From: JAQXDR01 sp038138625
Lineage (GTDB): Bacteria; Pseudomonadota; Alphaproteobacteria; Rhodobacterales; Rhodobacteraceae
NCBI GenBank assembly: GCA_038138625.1
Contig: JAYQEA010000017.1
Coordinates: 1-47,958 of the forward strand
Direction of reading: 5' to 3'
Length of the DNA stretch: 47,958 bases
Part shown: positions 9,282-17,918 of the stretch, piece after piece
How the letters are laid out: each line of letters begins with the position of its first letter
Position numbering within the stretch: the first letter of the stretch is position 1
Notes under the pieces: generated by a model
The model's database searches: none
The model's input: only the letters and a program-made list of their open reading frames with translations
Told to the model about the DNA's origin: nothing
Position numbers and translations under genes: made by a program

Positions 9282-10298
9282 TCATTCCAAAAATGCCCCA
9301 AGCACGGCGGCCAGGTTTTCCGACAATGCATCACTTAAATAGCCACCCTCCTGCACCAAAACAACGGGAGTGTCATGTCGGGCAAGACGTCGGCCCAATG
9401 CGGCGAACCCTTGCGTGGTTATACCAAGGGCCTTGAATGGATCCGACACATGCGCGTCCAGCCCCAAAGCCACCACAAGACAATCCGCGCCAAAGCTGCC
9501 TGTGTACTCCAGTGCGTGCTCTATTGCGTGCAGCCATGGGGCATCTGCGCTGCCCAAGGGCAAAGCCAGGTTCAAATTTGCGCCAAGGCCCGCTCCTGCT
9601 CCACGTTCATTTGGGTGCCCCCAGAAAAAAGGGTAAAAGTTTGAGGCGTCTGCATGCACCGAAGCAGTCAGGATATCACCACGTTCGTAAAAGATCCCCT
9701 GCGTGCCATTGCCATGATGCACATCGACATCCAGCACGGCAACGCGACGCCCGACCTGTGTCAACCACTGTGCGGCAATGGCTGCGTTGTTCAAAAAACA
9801 AAACCCGCCAGCCATGTCAGAGAATGCATGATGGCCGGGCGGGCGGCACAAAGCGTAACTGGCGCCATCTTCCAGTGCGCAACCGGCCGCCGTCAATGCA
9901 GATTGTGCAGACCAGTAGGCTGACGCCCATGTTTCTGCACCAATAGGACAGGCCATATCCGCCTGATGCCAGCCTGCCTGCCCAACTGGATGGCTGGGGT
10001 AGCTATCTGTCCGTGACCGCGAATGGATGTTTGGGATCACTTCAGGGCTGGCGCCGGGCAATTGTATCCAACGCGCATGAACGGTTCGCAGAAAGCTCAG
10101 GTAATCAGAACCATGTACCGCCGCGATGGGCATCAAGCCGTGATCTTGCGGGGAAATCAGTGTCCAGCCCGCCTCGATTACACCTGACTGCAACCGTCGG
10201 GCACGCTCCGGCTGTTCGGGGCTGGGGTGTGGCTGACCCATCCTAAGAAATGTCTTTGGATCATGGGCCATCTGGCGACTGTCAAAAACTGCTTTCAT
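9282..10298 (-). CDS. histone deacetylase-family / acetylpolyamine amidohydrolase-like enzyme
   Basis: Zinc hydrolase of the arginase/deacetylase fold, predicted to deacetylate acetylpolyamines or acetyl-lysine. 338 residues from the ATG at 10298, which has a strong AGGGGG ribosome site; a longer frame to 10352 would overlap selU and looks spurious. Seen: RPPGHHAFSDMAGGFCFLNN (paired active-site His), the metal motif DVDVHHGNGTQ, FYPFFWGHPNERGAGAG (an insertion typical of acetylpolyamine amidohydrolases), metal ligand GLDAHVSDPF, and VLVQEGGY with the catalytic-type Tyr. It diverges from selU with 43 bases between starts. The substrate cannot be read from sequence. Confidence 0.88.
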   Translation of the reverse strand: MKAVFDSRQMAHDPKTFLRMGQPHPSPEQPERARRLQSGVIEAGWTLISPQDHGLMPIAAVHGSDYLSFLRTVHARWIQLPGASPEVIPNIHSRSRTDSYPSHPVGQAGWHQADMACPIGAETWASAYWSAQSALTAAGCALEDGASYALCRPPGHHAFSDMAGGFCFLNNAAIAAQWLTQVGRRVAVLDVDVHHGNGTQGIFYERGDILTASVHADASNFYPFFWGHPNERGAGAGLGANLNLALPLGSADAPWLHAIEHALEYTGSFGADCLVVALGLDAHVSDPFKALGITTQGFAALGRRLARHDTPVVLVQEGGYLSDALSENLAAVLGAFLE

Positions 10299-10341
10299 TT
10301 GCCCCCTGCCCCTTTGGCCCTTTCGACTGTAGAAGACCAGT

Positions 10342-11394
10342 ATGGAACGCAACTACACCTCTTTGCAAAGCATTCTCGACAGTGATTTCGACACGATCAT
10401 CGATGTACGCAGCCCCGCAGAGTTCGCACTGGATCATATTCCCGGTGCGATCAACCTGCCTGTGTTGAACGATCTTGAACGCGCCGAGGTCGGAACGGTC
10501 TATACACAAGACAGTCGCTTCCGGGCACGCAAAATCGGGGCTGCACATATTTTCACGAACACGGCCGCACATGTTGCGGGACCTTTGGCACATTACGACG
10601 GCTCGTGGCGCCCCCTGATCTATTGCTGGCGAGGCGGGCAACGATCGGGATCATTCGGGTATCTGCTCGACCAGATCGGTTGGAGAGCCAAGATCATCCA
10701 AGGGGGATATAAGGCGTATCGCGCGCTTGTGCACCAGACCTTATATAAGGACCCCGTCTCACACAGGATTGTTTTGCTGGATGGCAACACCGGAACAGCC
10801 AAAACCGAACTCTTGCAACGCATGGCGGCCCGAGGGCACCAAGTCATTGATCTTGAGGGGCTTGCAGGGCACCGCGGATCATTGTTGGGCAACCTTGGAC
10901 CCCAGCCAAGCCAAAAATCATTTGAATCAAAACTTGCCAGCCAACTGTGCCGTATGGACCCCGCGCGCCCGATCCTCATCGAAGCAGAATCGAGCAAGAT
11001 CGGTGAACGGATTATACCCCCGATGTTATGGTCGGCTATGCGCACGGCGCCCCGGATTGAAATCACCGCCCCCGTCGCAGCCCGCGCAGAGTACCTGACC
11101 CGCATATACAATGATCTTTGGCAGGACGATCTGGAACTGCTGCGTCTTCTTGAACCTCTGCAAAGTATCCGCGGAGAGGCCGTCGTTGCACGGTGGCGCG
11201 CCCAGATTGCAGACGCCAATATGAACGGGCTGGCCTGTTCGTTGATGACGGATCATTACGATCCGGCATACTTAAAATCCCGATCCGCGCGTGGATCAAA
11301 AATTTTGTCGCGCATTCATACCGAGGGTTTGAAAGACAGTGATCTGAACCGGATGACAGATGCGCTTGCTGCATCACTGGATGAAGTCGTGTAA
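10342..11394 (+). CDS. selU (mnmH): tRNA 2-selenouridine synthase
   Basis: Replaces sulfur by selenium in 2-thiouridine at the wobble base of some tRNAs, using selenophosphate from SelD, via a geranylated intermediate. 350 residues: N-terminal rhodanese domain with active cysteine C95 in YCWRGGQRSGS, then a P-loop domain with Walker A DGNTGTAKT (about 147-155). Both family hallmarks are intact. It converges on the selD-like gene, 48 bases from stop to stop. No selA or selB is visible nearby, so selenium here may serve tRNA modification only. A 7-bp hairpin lies between the two genes. Confidence 0.94.
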   Translation: MERNYTSLQSILDSDFDTIIDVRSPAEFALDHIPGAINLPVLNDLERAEVGTVYTQDSRFRARKIGAAHIFTNTAAHVAGPLAHYDGSWRPLIYCWRGGQRSGSFGYLLDQIGWRAKIIQGGYKAYRALVHQTLYKDPVSHRIVLLDGNTGTAKTELLQRMAARGHQVIDLEGLAGHRGSLLGNLGPQPSQKSFESKLASQLCRMDPARPILIEAESSKIGERIIPPMLWSAMRTAPRIEITAPVAARAEYLTRIYNDLWQDDLELLRLLEPLQSIRGEAVVARWRAQIADANMNGLACSLMTDHYDPAYLKSRSARGSKILSRIHTEGLKDSDLNRMTDALAASLDEVV

Positions 11395-11410
11395 GTGAAC
11401 ACGCATTAGC

Positions 11411-11430
11411 ACATCAAAAAATCTTGATGT
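11411..11430. terminator. hairpin between convergent selU and selD
   Basis: ACATCAA (11411-11417) pairs perfectly with TTGATGT (11424-11430) around a 6-base loop. There is no U-run on either strand, so it is only a weak bidirectional terminator candidate. Confidence 0.3.
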
Positions 11431-11442
11431 AAAACCCACCCA

Positions 11443-13588
11443 TCAAAAAGTTGGCATGTCGGCGCTGTTCGACAAAACATCAACCAAAACACTCTCTGTG
11501 GATATTATTCTGCCAATGATATCATATTTTTGATTGAGTTTCTTAAACTCATTTATCACTTGATGCACTTGGTTTTCACCTACCGCAGCCAGCAAGCCTC
11601 CGGCTGTTTGTGGATCAAACAACACTTCTGCCCGTGCCGTTTCGGGACATTTGCCGATCAATCCCCTGTTATCGGCATATAATGACGATCTGACACCAGA
11701 ATGTGCAAGATCCAGCGCCCCTTTCAAAATTGGCACCCGATCCAGCCAGATCTGCGCAGACACGTTGCTTTGGGCACAAATACCCTGCACATGTCCAGCC
11801 AATCCAAAACCGGTGACATCTGTCATGGCATGGGCTTGTGACAGGAGGCGCGCAGCCAGATCAGACGGCTGGGACATAGAGGCCAACGCACCCGCCACAA
11901 CATCCCCCGACGCTCGCATTTGCATTTCGGCAGCCAGAATAATGCCGGTTCCAATCGGCTTGGTCAGGACCAAAAAATCCCCCGGTCGCGCACCTTGCAG
12001 AGTGATAGGTGCTGCGCCACACAAACCACTGATTGAAAACCCCAAGGTCATCTCATCGCCCTGAGAGCTATGGCCGCCCACAATCTGCGCGCCCGCTGTT
12101 GCAAAGATATCACCAGCCGCATGCATAACCTCGCTCAGGGTCCGGGTCTGCAATTCGGGAGACAGACGCGGCAGGACCACTTGGGCCAAAGCCGCCTGCG
12201 GTGTCGCGCCCATAGCCCAGATATCCCCCAAGGCATGGACGGCGGCAATCCGCGCCATCATGGCAGGATCATGTGTAAACGCCCTGAGATGATCGGTTGT
12301 GAAAACCTGTTTGACGTCCCCCATCCGCAGGATCGCCGCGTCGTCTCCGGGCAGGCTAAGTACATCATCACGCAGTTGCGGCAGGTCTTGCAAAGCCGCC
12401 CGAAGCGGCGCGCGTCCGATTTTGGCACCACATCCTGCGCATAATGGCTTGTCTGGTAAAACACCTGCTGCGCGGTCTTTGGGAAGAGGAGGCACGGCCA
12501 TCGGGGAAAGATCTGAAAACTTTCGCATAAAGCGCTGGTCGATGTGGTCTTTCCAACGCCACATTACAGAGCCGGAAAGAGGAATTCCTGCCTTTTCGGC
12601 AAGCGCTGTTTTTCCACCAAGAGACACCAGTTTCAGATAATCACGCTGTGGCACAAAACGTCGAAGGGGCCTCTCCATCAGACGTGCCCGAAGATTTTCG
12701 AACAGCACGGGCGCTTGCCGGACCGCAAATACACCTGCCTTGGGTCGCGGGGTCTCGCGCATATGTGCACAATCTCCTGCGGCGAAAACCTCTTCAGAAC
12801 TGCTTTGCAAGTACTGATCAACAGCCACAAAGCCTTCAAAAAGCTCCAAGCCAGTTTGCGCGAGCCAAGGCCACGCCCGACCACTGGCAGCCCCCACGAC
12901 AAACTCAGCCTCGATCAGCCGTCCATCTGCAAGCGCAACACCCTGATCGGTGACTGCTACCGGTTCTGCATTTTCGATGAGATCAATTCCCAAACCGCGC
13001 ATGGCCCGCAAGATATGACGTTTCGGCCAAGGTGGCAGCGTCTTTAAAACCCGAGCCGCATCGATCACTGTAATCGCGCTTTTTTGGTGGCGCGCATGCG
13101 CCATGGCCATAGCGATTTCAGCTCCGGCGATGCCGCCTCCCAGCACCGCAATGGGACCCTGTTTATCTCTTGCCTGATCCCACGCTTTCGCAAAATCTCC
13201 CAAAGGCTTGACCGCCGTAGCATGCTCCTCAAATCCTGGCAGGGCTGGCATTGACGCCGTCAACCCCACATCCAGACTGACCACATCGTAACACACAATG
13301 CGGTCTCCGACCGCAATCCGGCGTGTCTCGGGATCCAGGGCCGTGACCGCACCAAGGATTACCCGNNNNNNNNNNTCTTATCAAATCTATGGACAAGGTG
13401 TCCCGACTGTAATGGCCTGCAACAAATCCGGGAAGCATGCCGGAATAGGGGGCGGCCGGACCCGGATTGATCAGAGTGAGACGCGCGCCAGGCAGAGGCC
13501 GCATTCCCCAGGCCCGCATGACCAAAGCATGCGTGTGACCGCCGCCAATCAGGACCAGATCTTTCGTCGCAGTCAAACTTGGGGTCAT
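11443..13588 (-). CDS. selD: selenide, water dikinase fused to N-terminal FAD/NAD(P) oxidoreductase; 10-N gap
   Basis: Makes selenophosphate from selenide and ATP, the donor for SelU. The N-terminal part is a pyridine-nucleotide-disulfide oxidoreductase-like flavoprotein: LVLIGGGHTHALV near residue 11 is the FAD GG-motif, PYSGMLPGFVAGHY follows, then VLGGGIAGAEIAMA and VFAAGDCAHM. The C-terminal half is SelD: LCAGCGAKIG carries Cys at the usual Sec/Cys site, then LPGDDAAIL, FTTDHLRAF and DVTGFGLAGH. Ten N at 13366-13375 split the gene. The 5' piece (71 codons) and the 3' piece each reach the gap exactly at codon edges, so a true gap of 3k bases would restore one frame; 10 N breaks it artificially. 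The role of the flavoprotein is unproven. Confidence 0.88.
13366..13375. other. assembly gap (10 N) inside selD
   Basis: Ten N between codons for IDLIR (13376 side) and RVILGAVTALDP (13365 side). Both flanks end on whole codons of the same gene, so the real gap should be a multiple of three. Ten is therefore a placeholder length and the apparent frameshift is an artefact. Confidence 0.92.
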
Positions 13589-13685
13589 ATCTTACAGTCC
13601 TTCACAGCGTCATGCGCACCGGTGGACTGGTCATTTCAGAGCCACCCGCCTAAAGGCAGTATACAGTCATGTTCAAGAGGGCGAG

Positions 13686-14558
13686 ATGGAAAATTTGCGC
13701 GGGATCCTTTTCATGGTCGTCGCCATGACGGCGTTTGCAGTTGAGGATGCCCTGATCAAATCTGGCACCCAATCCATGCCCACGGCCCAGTTGACCCTGA
13801 GCGTCGGTTGTTTGGGAACAATCGCTCTGTTGATTTTATGCCGTATCAACAGAGTACTTTTGCTAGATGCTGCCCTGCTTCATCCAGCCGTGATCGCACG
13901 GAACCTTGCCGATACCGTAGGCGTGGTATTCTTCATCTCTGCATTGGCGCTTGCGCCGCTGACAACGCTGGCCGCACTCATTCAGGTGACACCTTTGACG
14001 CTGACGTTCTGTGCAGCGCTTTTACTGGGAGAGCATGTCGGGTGGCGCAGATGGAGTGCGGTTTTCATTGGTTTTGTTGGCATGCTCTTGATCATCAAGC
14101 CGGGAACCGACGCATTTGACTCGACAACGCTTTTGGCAGTGGGGGCTGTGGTTTGCCTGACTGCCCGTGATCTGGCAACGCGCTTCGTGCCCAAGGATAT
14201 GCATAATCTACAGCTTACAACATACGGCTTTTCGACCATGATTCCCGCCGGTCTGATGCTGTGGCCCTTTGCAGATGCGGCGGTTTCTCCGACGGTCTTG
14301 CAGTGGAGCGCCCTGACCGCAATTTCAGCCTTGGGGTTGGTCGGGTATTATGCGGTGACCGCAGCCATGCGCCTTGGCGAGGTCTCGGTGATTTCGCCTT
14401 TCCGCTACACGCGTTTGATCTTGGCGATGATCATCGGGTTGGTGTTTTTCAACGAAACTCCTGACACAATCACGTGGATAGGTGCAGGCATGATTGTCGC
14501 GGCCGGGCTTTATCTTTTGTACCGCGAGGCCGCCCAGCGGCGCGTCCAAACTCCGTAA
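13686..14558 (+). CDS. EamA/DMT-family transporter
   Basis: Inner-membrane transporter of the drug/metabolite superfamily, 290 residues, with ten hydrophobic segments arranged as two EamA repeats. The first begins ILFMVVAMTAFAVEDALIKS; the second starts near residue 145 (TLLAVGAVVCLTARDLATRF). The C-terminal repeat contains RLGEVSVISPFRYTRLILAM, typical of this class, followed by a last helix and a basic tail (RREAAQRR-like). ATG at 13686 follows AGGGCGAG. Divergent from the selD gene (about 97 bases) and upstream of eno on the same strand (128 bases). The substrate is unknown; metabolite or amino-acid export is the usual family role. Confidence 0.88.
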   Translation: MENLRGILFMVVAMTAFAVEDALIKSGTQSMPTAQLTLSVGCLGTIALLILCRINRVLLLDAALLHPAVIARNLADTVGVVFFISALALAPLTTLAALIQVTPLTLTFCAALLLGEHVGWRRWSAVFIGFVGMLLIIKPGTDAFDSTTLLAVGAVVCLTARDLATRFVPKDMHNLQLTTYGFSTMIPAGLMLWPFADAAVSPTVLQWSALTAISALGLVGYYAVTAAMRLGEVSVISPFRYTRLILAMIIGLVFFNETPDTITWIGAGMIVAAGLYLLYREAAQRRVQTP

Positions 14559-14596
14559 GACAACACGCCCGCAGCGTCCGGCACACCAAAGGATAA

Positions 14597-14610
14597 CGTT
14601 AGCGCTATCG
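14597..14610. promoter_or_regulatory. candidate CceR-like operator upstream of eno
   Basis: CGTTAGCGCTATCG contains GTTAGCGCTATC, which matches the palindrome GTTAGCGCTAAC at 11 of 12 bases. It is centred about 83 bases upstream of the eno ATG. It is the second-best copy of the motif in the window. Confidence 0.6.
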
Positions 14611-14686
14611 CAATACACTTCATCGCCGGTTTACAATTCGCAAGCGGTTGCTATGACTGCCGCAAACTTACCCGCCGGAGACCGCT

Positions 14687-15964
14687 ATGAGCACTATAAT
14701 CGATATTCACGCCCGCGAAATTCTTGACAGCCGTGGCAACCCCACGGTCGAGGTTGATGTCACCCTCGAAGACGGCACATTGGGACGTGCTGCGGTTCCG
14801 TCAGGCGCATCCACGGGCGCGTATGAGGCCGTTGAAAAACGTGACGGTGACACAAACAGATACAAAGGCAAGGGCGTGCTGGATGCTGTTGCGGCGGTCA
14901 ATGGCGAACTTGCCGAGGCCTTGTTGGGCATGGATGCCACCGAACAGGTCAGCATCGACGAATCCATGATCGAGCTGGACGGAACTGCAAACAAAAGCCG
15001 CCTTGGCGCGAATGCCATTTTGGGCGTGTCACTCGCAGCTGCAAAAGCTGCAGCAGATTTTGCCGCACAGCCCCTTTTCCGTTATGTGGGTGGTACGTCC
15101 GCCCGACTGCTACCTGTACCCATGATGAACATCATCAACGGAGGCGAACACGCCGACAACCCGATCGATATTCAGGAATTCATGATTATGCCGGTGTCGG
15201 CCACATCCATCCGCGACGCCGTCCGTATGGGATCCGAGGTTTTCCACACCCTAAAAAAAGAGCTGTCCACAGCGGGCCTTTCTACCGGCATCGGAGACGA
15301 AGGCGGATTTGCACCAAATCTCAGCTCTACTCGAGATGCGCTTGATTTTGTTCTGAAATCAATTGAAAAAGCCGGCTATGTTCCGGGCGAAGACATACAC
15401 CTTGCCTTGGACTGTGCCGCGACCGAATACTACAAAGATGGTGCCTATCATCTGGCCGGTGAACAAAAAATCCTCTCCTCCGAAGAAAACGTGGCCTACC
15501 TTGCCGCGCTGGCAGACGACTATCCCATTATTTCAATCGAAGATGGCATGTCAGAAGACGATTGGGACGGGTGGAAGGCCCTAACAGACGCCATCGGTGA
15601 CCGCGTGCAATTGGTCGGCGATGATCTGTTTGTCACCAATCCAGAACGTCTGGCCATGGGGATTGAGCGCGGCAGCGCCAATTCCATGTTGGTCAAGGTC
15701 AATCAGATCGGTACCTTGACTGAAACACTCCAAGCCGTTGACATGGCCCATCGCGCACGAATGACCAATGTCATGTCACACCGCTCTGGTGAAACCGAAG
15801 ATGCCACCATCGCTGATCTGGCTGTAGCCACCAATTGCGGTCAGATCAAAACCGGATCATTGGCGCGGTCAGACAGGTTGGCAAAATACAACCAACTCAT
15901 TCGGATCGAAGAAATGCTGGGAGAAACCGCATTATACGCTGGCCGGTCAATTCTTAGATCATAA
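14687..15964 (+). CDS. eno: enolase
   Basis: Interconverts 2-phosphoglycerate and phosphoenolpyruvate (glycolysis/gluconeogenesis). 425 residues, full length. Seen: AREILDSRGNPTVEVDV at the N-terminus, PSGASTGAYEA loop, catalytic-region GDEGGFAPNL, IEDGMSEDDWDGW, LVKVNQIGTLTET and the signature MSHRSGETEDATIADLAV with the loop leading to the catalytic lysine. ATG at 14687 follows CCGGAGA. Monocistronic by appearance, with a candidate LacI-type operator upstream and a 9-bp hairpin downstream. Unlike in many bacteria, the FtsB/DivIC gene is not beside it but lies at 30872. Confidence 0.98.
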   Translation: MSTIIDIHAREILDSRGNPTVEVDVTLEDGTLGRAAVPSGASTGAYEAVEKRDGDTNRYKGKGVLDAVAAVNGELAEALLGMDATEQVSIDESMIELDGTANKSRLGANAILGVSLAAAKAAADFAAQPLFRYVGGTSARLLPVPMMNIINGGEHADNPIDIQEFMIMPVSATSIRDAVRMGSEVFHTLKKELSTAGLSTGIGDEGGFAPNLSSTRDALDFVLKSIEKAGYVPGEDIHLALDCAATEYYKDGAYHLAGEQKILSSEENVAYLAALADDYPIISIEDGMSEDDWDGWKALTDAIGDRVQLVGDDLFVTNPERLAMGIERGSANSMLVKVNQIGTLTETLQAVDMAHRARMTNVMSHRSGETEDATIADLAVATNCGQIKTGSLARSDRLAKYNQLIRIEEMLGETALYAGRSILRS

Positions 15965-15996
15965 CGCGATCCCCAGAAACCTTGCCCTTCCAACTG

Positions 15997-16024
15997 GCAG
16001 CTGTCTTGAAATTTGGACAGCTGC
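15997..16024 (+). terminator. hairpin after eno
   Basis: GCAGCTGTC (15997-16005) pairs perfectly with GACAGCTGC (16016-16024) around a 10-base loop, 33 bases after the eno stop. No strong U-run follows (CTCTCACCTTAAA), so it is either a weak intrinsic terminator or a 3'-end stabiliser. Confidence 0.45.
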
Positions 16025-17498
16025 TCTCACCTTAAATAGTATACTTCTCTACGTTCAAATGCATGGTGGCGCGTAGTAATGCCTTTGCATAGATCACTAT
16101 TTGCAATTTTAATCTCGATCACACATCTGCATCGTCGTCGTAGAGGATCCGTCAGTCTGCGTATGGGGATATGACACTAGTTGCGGCAACTTCGTCTGGA
16201 TAAAGCGCAATAAAAAATTTCGCTTTTGTGTAGCCGAAAACAAAAAGACCAGTCACTTTTTACGGATATGATCCGATCCTTTAAGCCGAGCGTCAAATAC
16301 TCATGATGCGGTTTTATCGTTTCTTTAATTCCTTGATGCAGGCCTTTCTTAATAGGCCCACCACTTTGGGCATATGTCCCATTGCGATGAAACATTTTTG
16401 TAGATCTTTGAAATTAGTTTCCGCAAAAAGGTCTTTTTGTTCAAATGGGGTCGATATTAAGCGATATCAGCAAAAACGAATACGAGACTCACTATGTCCA
16501 GTTCACAGGAAACCTGCGTCCGGGTGTCACTGCCTTATGTTCGACAATAATGACGCATGATCACTGGATTGGATCTCGTCGCATAGCGCCAAATATCGTT
16601 TTTCTTCTGACATCCGTGACCTGACCATCCTTTTGGGGTGTGTTCAACCAGGGTTCGAAACACTTGGTTTCAGCAATTTTCCAATCCTCTGTGAAATAAA
16701 GTTTGCGTAAGATATATTATATCAAAAAAATTCTATAAATCATACGCTTGCTACCGCTAAGTGAATCAAATTGTTAAAACCTTATTTCACTCAGAAGAGC
16801 CATGATTTCATATCCTTGAGGCCAAACACACGGTCAAAAGCTGAGCGAGCAGCGATAATCCCGGATTGCAGCGCAAGACGTAACGCACTGGAAATCTCCC
16901 ACGGGTGTAAATCCGAGCGGTCAAAGATTTATATTACTTAATAAACGCAAGTATGCTCAAGTTTGGGTGGCCCGTCGAAACAAAACCTTGCGCCTCATAA
17001 TATTTGGCCTTCAGCCATCCCTGCGTATCTTTGCGCGTTCTTACGCCACAGAGCGCGGTAAACTGTCTAAAAAATTCGACCCGCGGAGGAAGATTTTCGA
17101 GAACTCGACCAGTGAGATCGGCTGCAGTGAGGCATCTTGGCAAAGTCCTGTCTTTAGAAGGCTGATGCAAACAACACGGCGGGCTTTTCTGCGTAACGTG
17201 ATGCCGATTTCAGGTAAAATCCTCACGCCACCATCCACCGGCACGATACGGTATAATCGCAATCCGAGTAATTAATTTTGGATCGCGTGATCCTAGAACT
17301 GGCACAATCATCGTGCGCCGTGCGGGAAGTGTATCTCAAAAATCATGTAACCGCCGCACCAAAAACATGTTTGATGGGCTGTTCTGGATTTTCTGGTTTG
17401 TTTCTCATAGGTTTGGCCGTCGGTTGGTAAAAGTCCGTAGGACATAATGGATCGTTTTGTGCCACACATCATATTCAAATCAGCAAAAGGCATAGCAA
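16025..17498. other. about 1.5 kb without a recognisable gene
   Basis: Open frames here are short, overlap one another on both strands and resemble no family I know. The stretch around 16690-16800 is markedly AT-rich. A minus-strand frame at 16934-17170 is the most protein-like: its middle reads FFRQFTALCGVRTRKDTQGW, and a second minus frame at 17041-17262 overlaps it, as a frameshifted decaying gene might. Another minus frame, 17308-17493, contains CFWCGGYM. A T-arm-like GGTTCGAAAC at 16652-16661 is not part of a cloverleaf. Probably a graveyard of degraded sequence, or an uncharacterised RNA or small-protein locus. Confidence 0.5.
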
Positions 17499-17918
17499 AT
17501 GACCGCAGATCAAATCATTGACTTGCTTAAACTTAAGCCACATCCGGAAGGTGGACATTATCGCCAAACTTGGGAAGCAGCAGGCGCGGGGCGACCTGCG
17601 GGGACGTCCATATATTTTTTGTTGAAGGGCGACGAAGTCAGTCACTGGCATCGCGTGGATGCAACAGAGATATGGCACTTTTACGCCGGATCTGCACTAC
17701 GGCTATCAATTTCGCCAACCGATCAGGGGCCGGTTTCTCACCAAACTCTAGGCTCCGATCTGGCGGAGGGGCAGAGACCACAAATTATTGTGCCAACTGA
17801 TCACTGGCAGTCAGCACGCAGCACAGGGGCATGGACGTTGGTGGGATGCACTGTGTCGCCAGGCTTTAACTTTGACGGCTTTACCCTTGCTCCACCAGAC
17901 TTCACCATCCCGTCGTAA
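17499..17918 (+). CDS. cupin superfamily protein (DUF985, Cupin_5)
   Basis: Small cytoplasmic cupin barrel of 139 residues. The family hallmarks are KPHPEGGHYRQTW at about residues 12-24, TSIYFLLKGDEVSHWHRVDA (about 36-55) with the two metal-type histidines, EIWHFYAGSAL, and a terminal VGCTVSPGFNFDGFTLA. Function in bacteria is unknown; DUF985 proteins have been linked to sugar or nucleotide-sugar chemistry only by fold. Its stop codon directly abuts the pgi stop on the opposite strand (no intervening base), so the two transcripts must overlap. The upstream Shine-Dalgarno is weak. Confidence 0.88.
   Translation: MTADQIIDLLKLKPHPEGGHYRQTWEAAGAGRPAGTSIYFLLKGDEVSHWHRVDATEIWHFYAGSALRLSISPTDQGPVSHQTLGSDLAEGQRPQIIVPTDHWQSARSTGAWTLVGCTVSPGFNFDGFTLAPPDFTIPS

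Noticed and set aside
9282..10352. Longer start for the deacetylase (10352)
   Set aside because: It would overlap the selU start, and the added residues are not family-like; the ATG at 10298 has a strong ribosome site.
16303..16560. 85-codon plus-strand frame after eno
   Set aside because: Unusual composition (many Cys, Phe and Arg), no ribosome site and overlap with an equally long minus frame suggest chance.
16646..16668. T-arm-like GGTTCGAAAC suggesting a tRNA
   Set aside because: Only a 5-bp hairpin is formed; no acceptor stem, D-arm or anticodon arm can be built around it.
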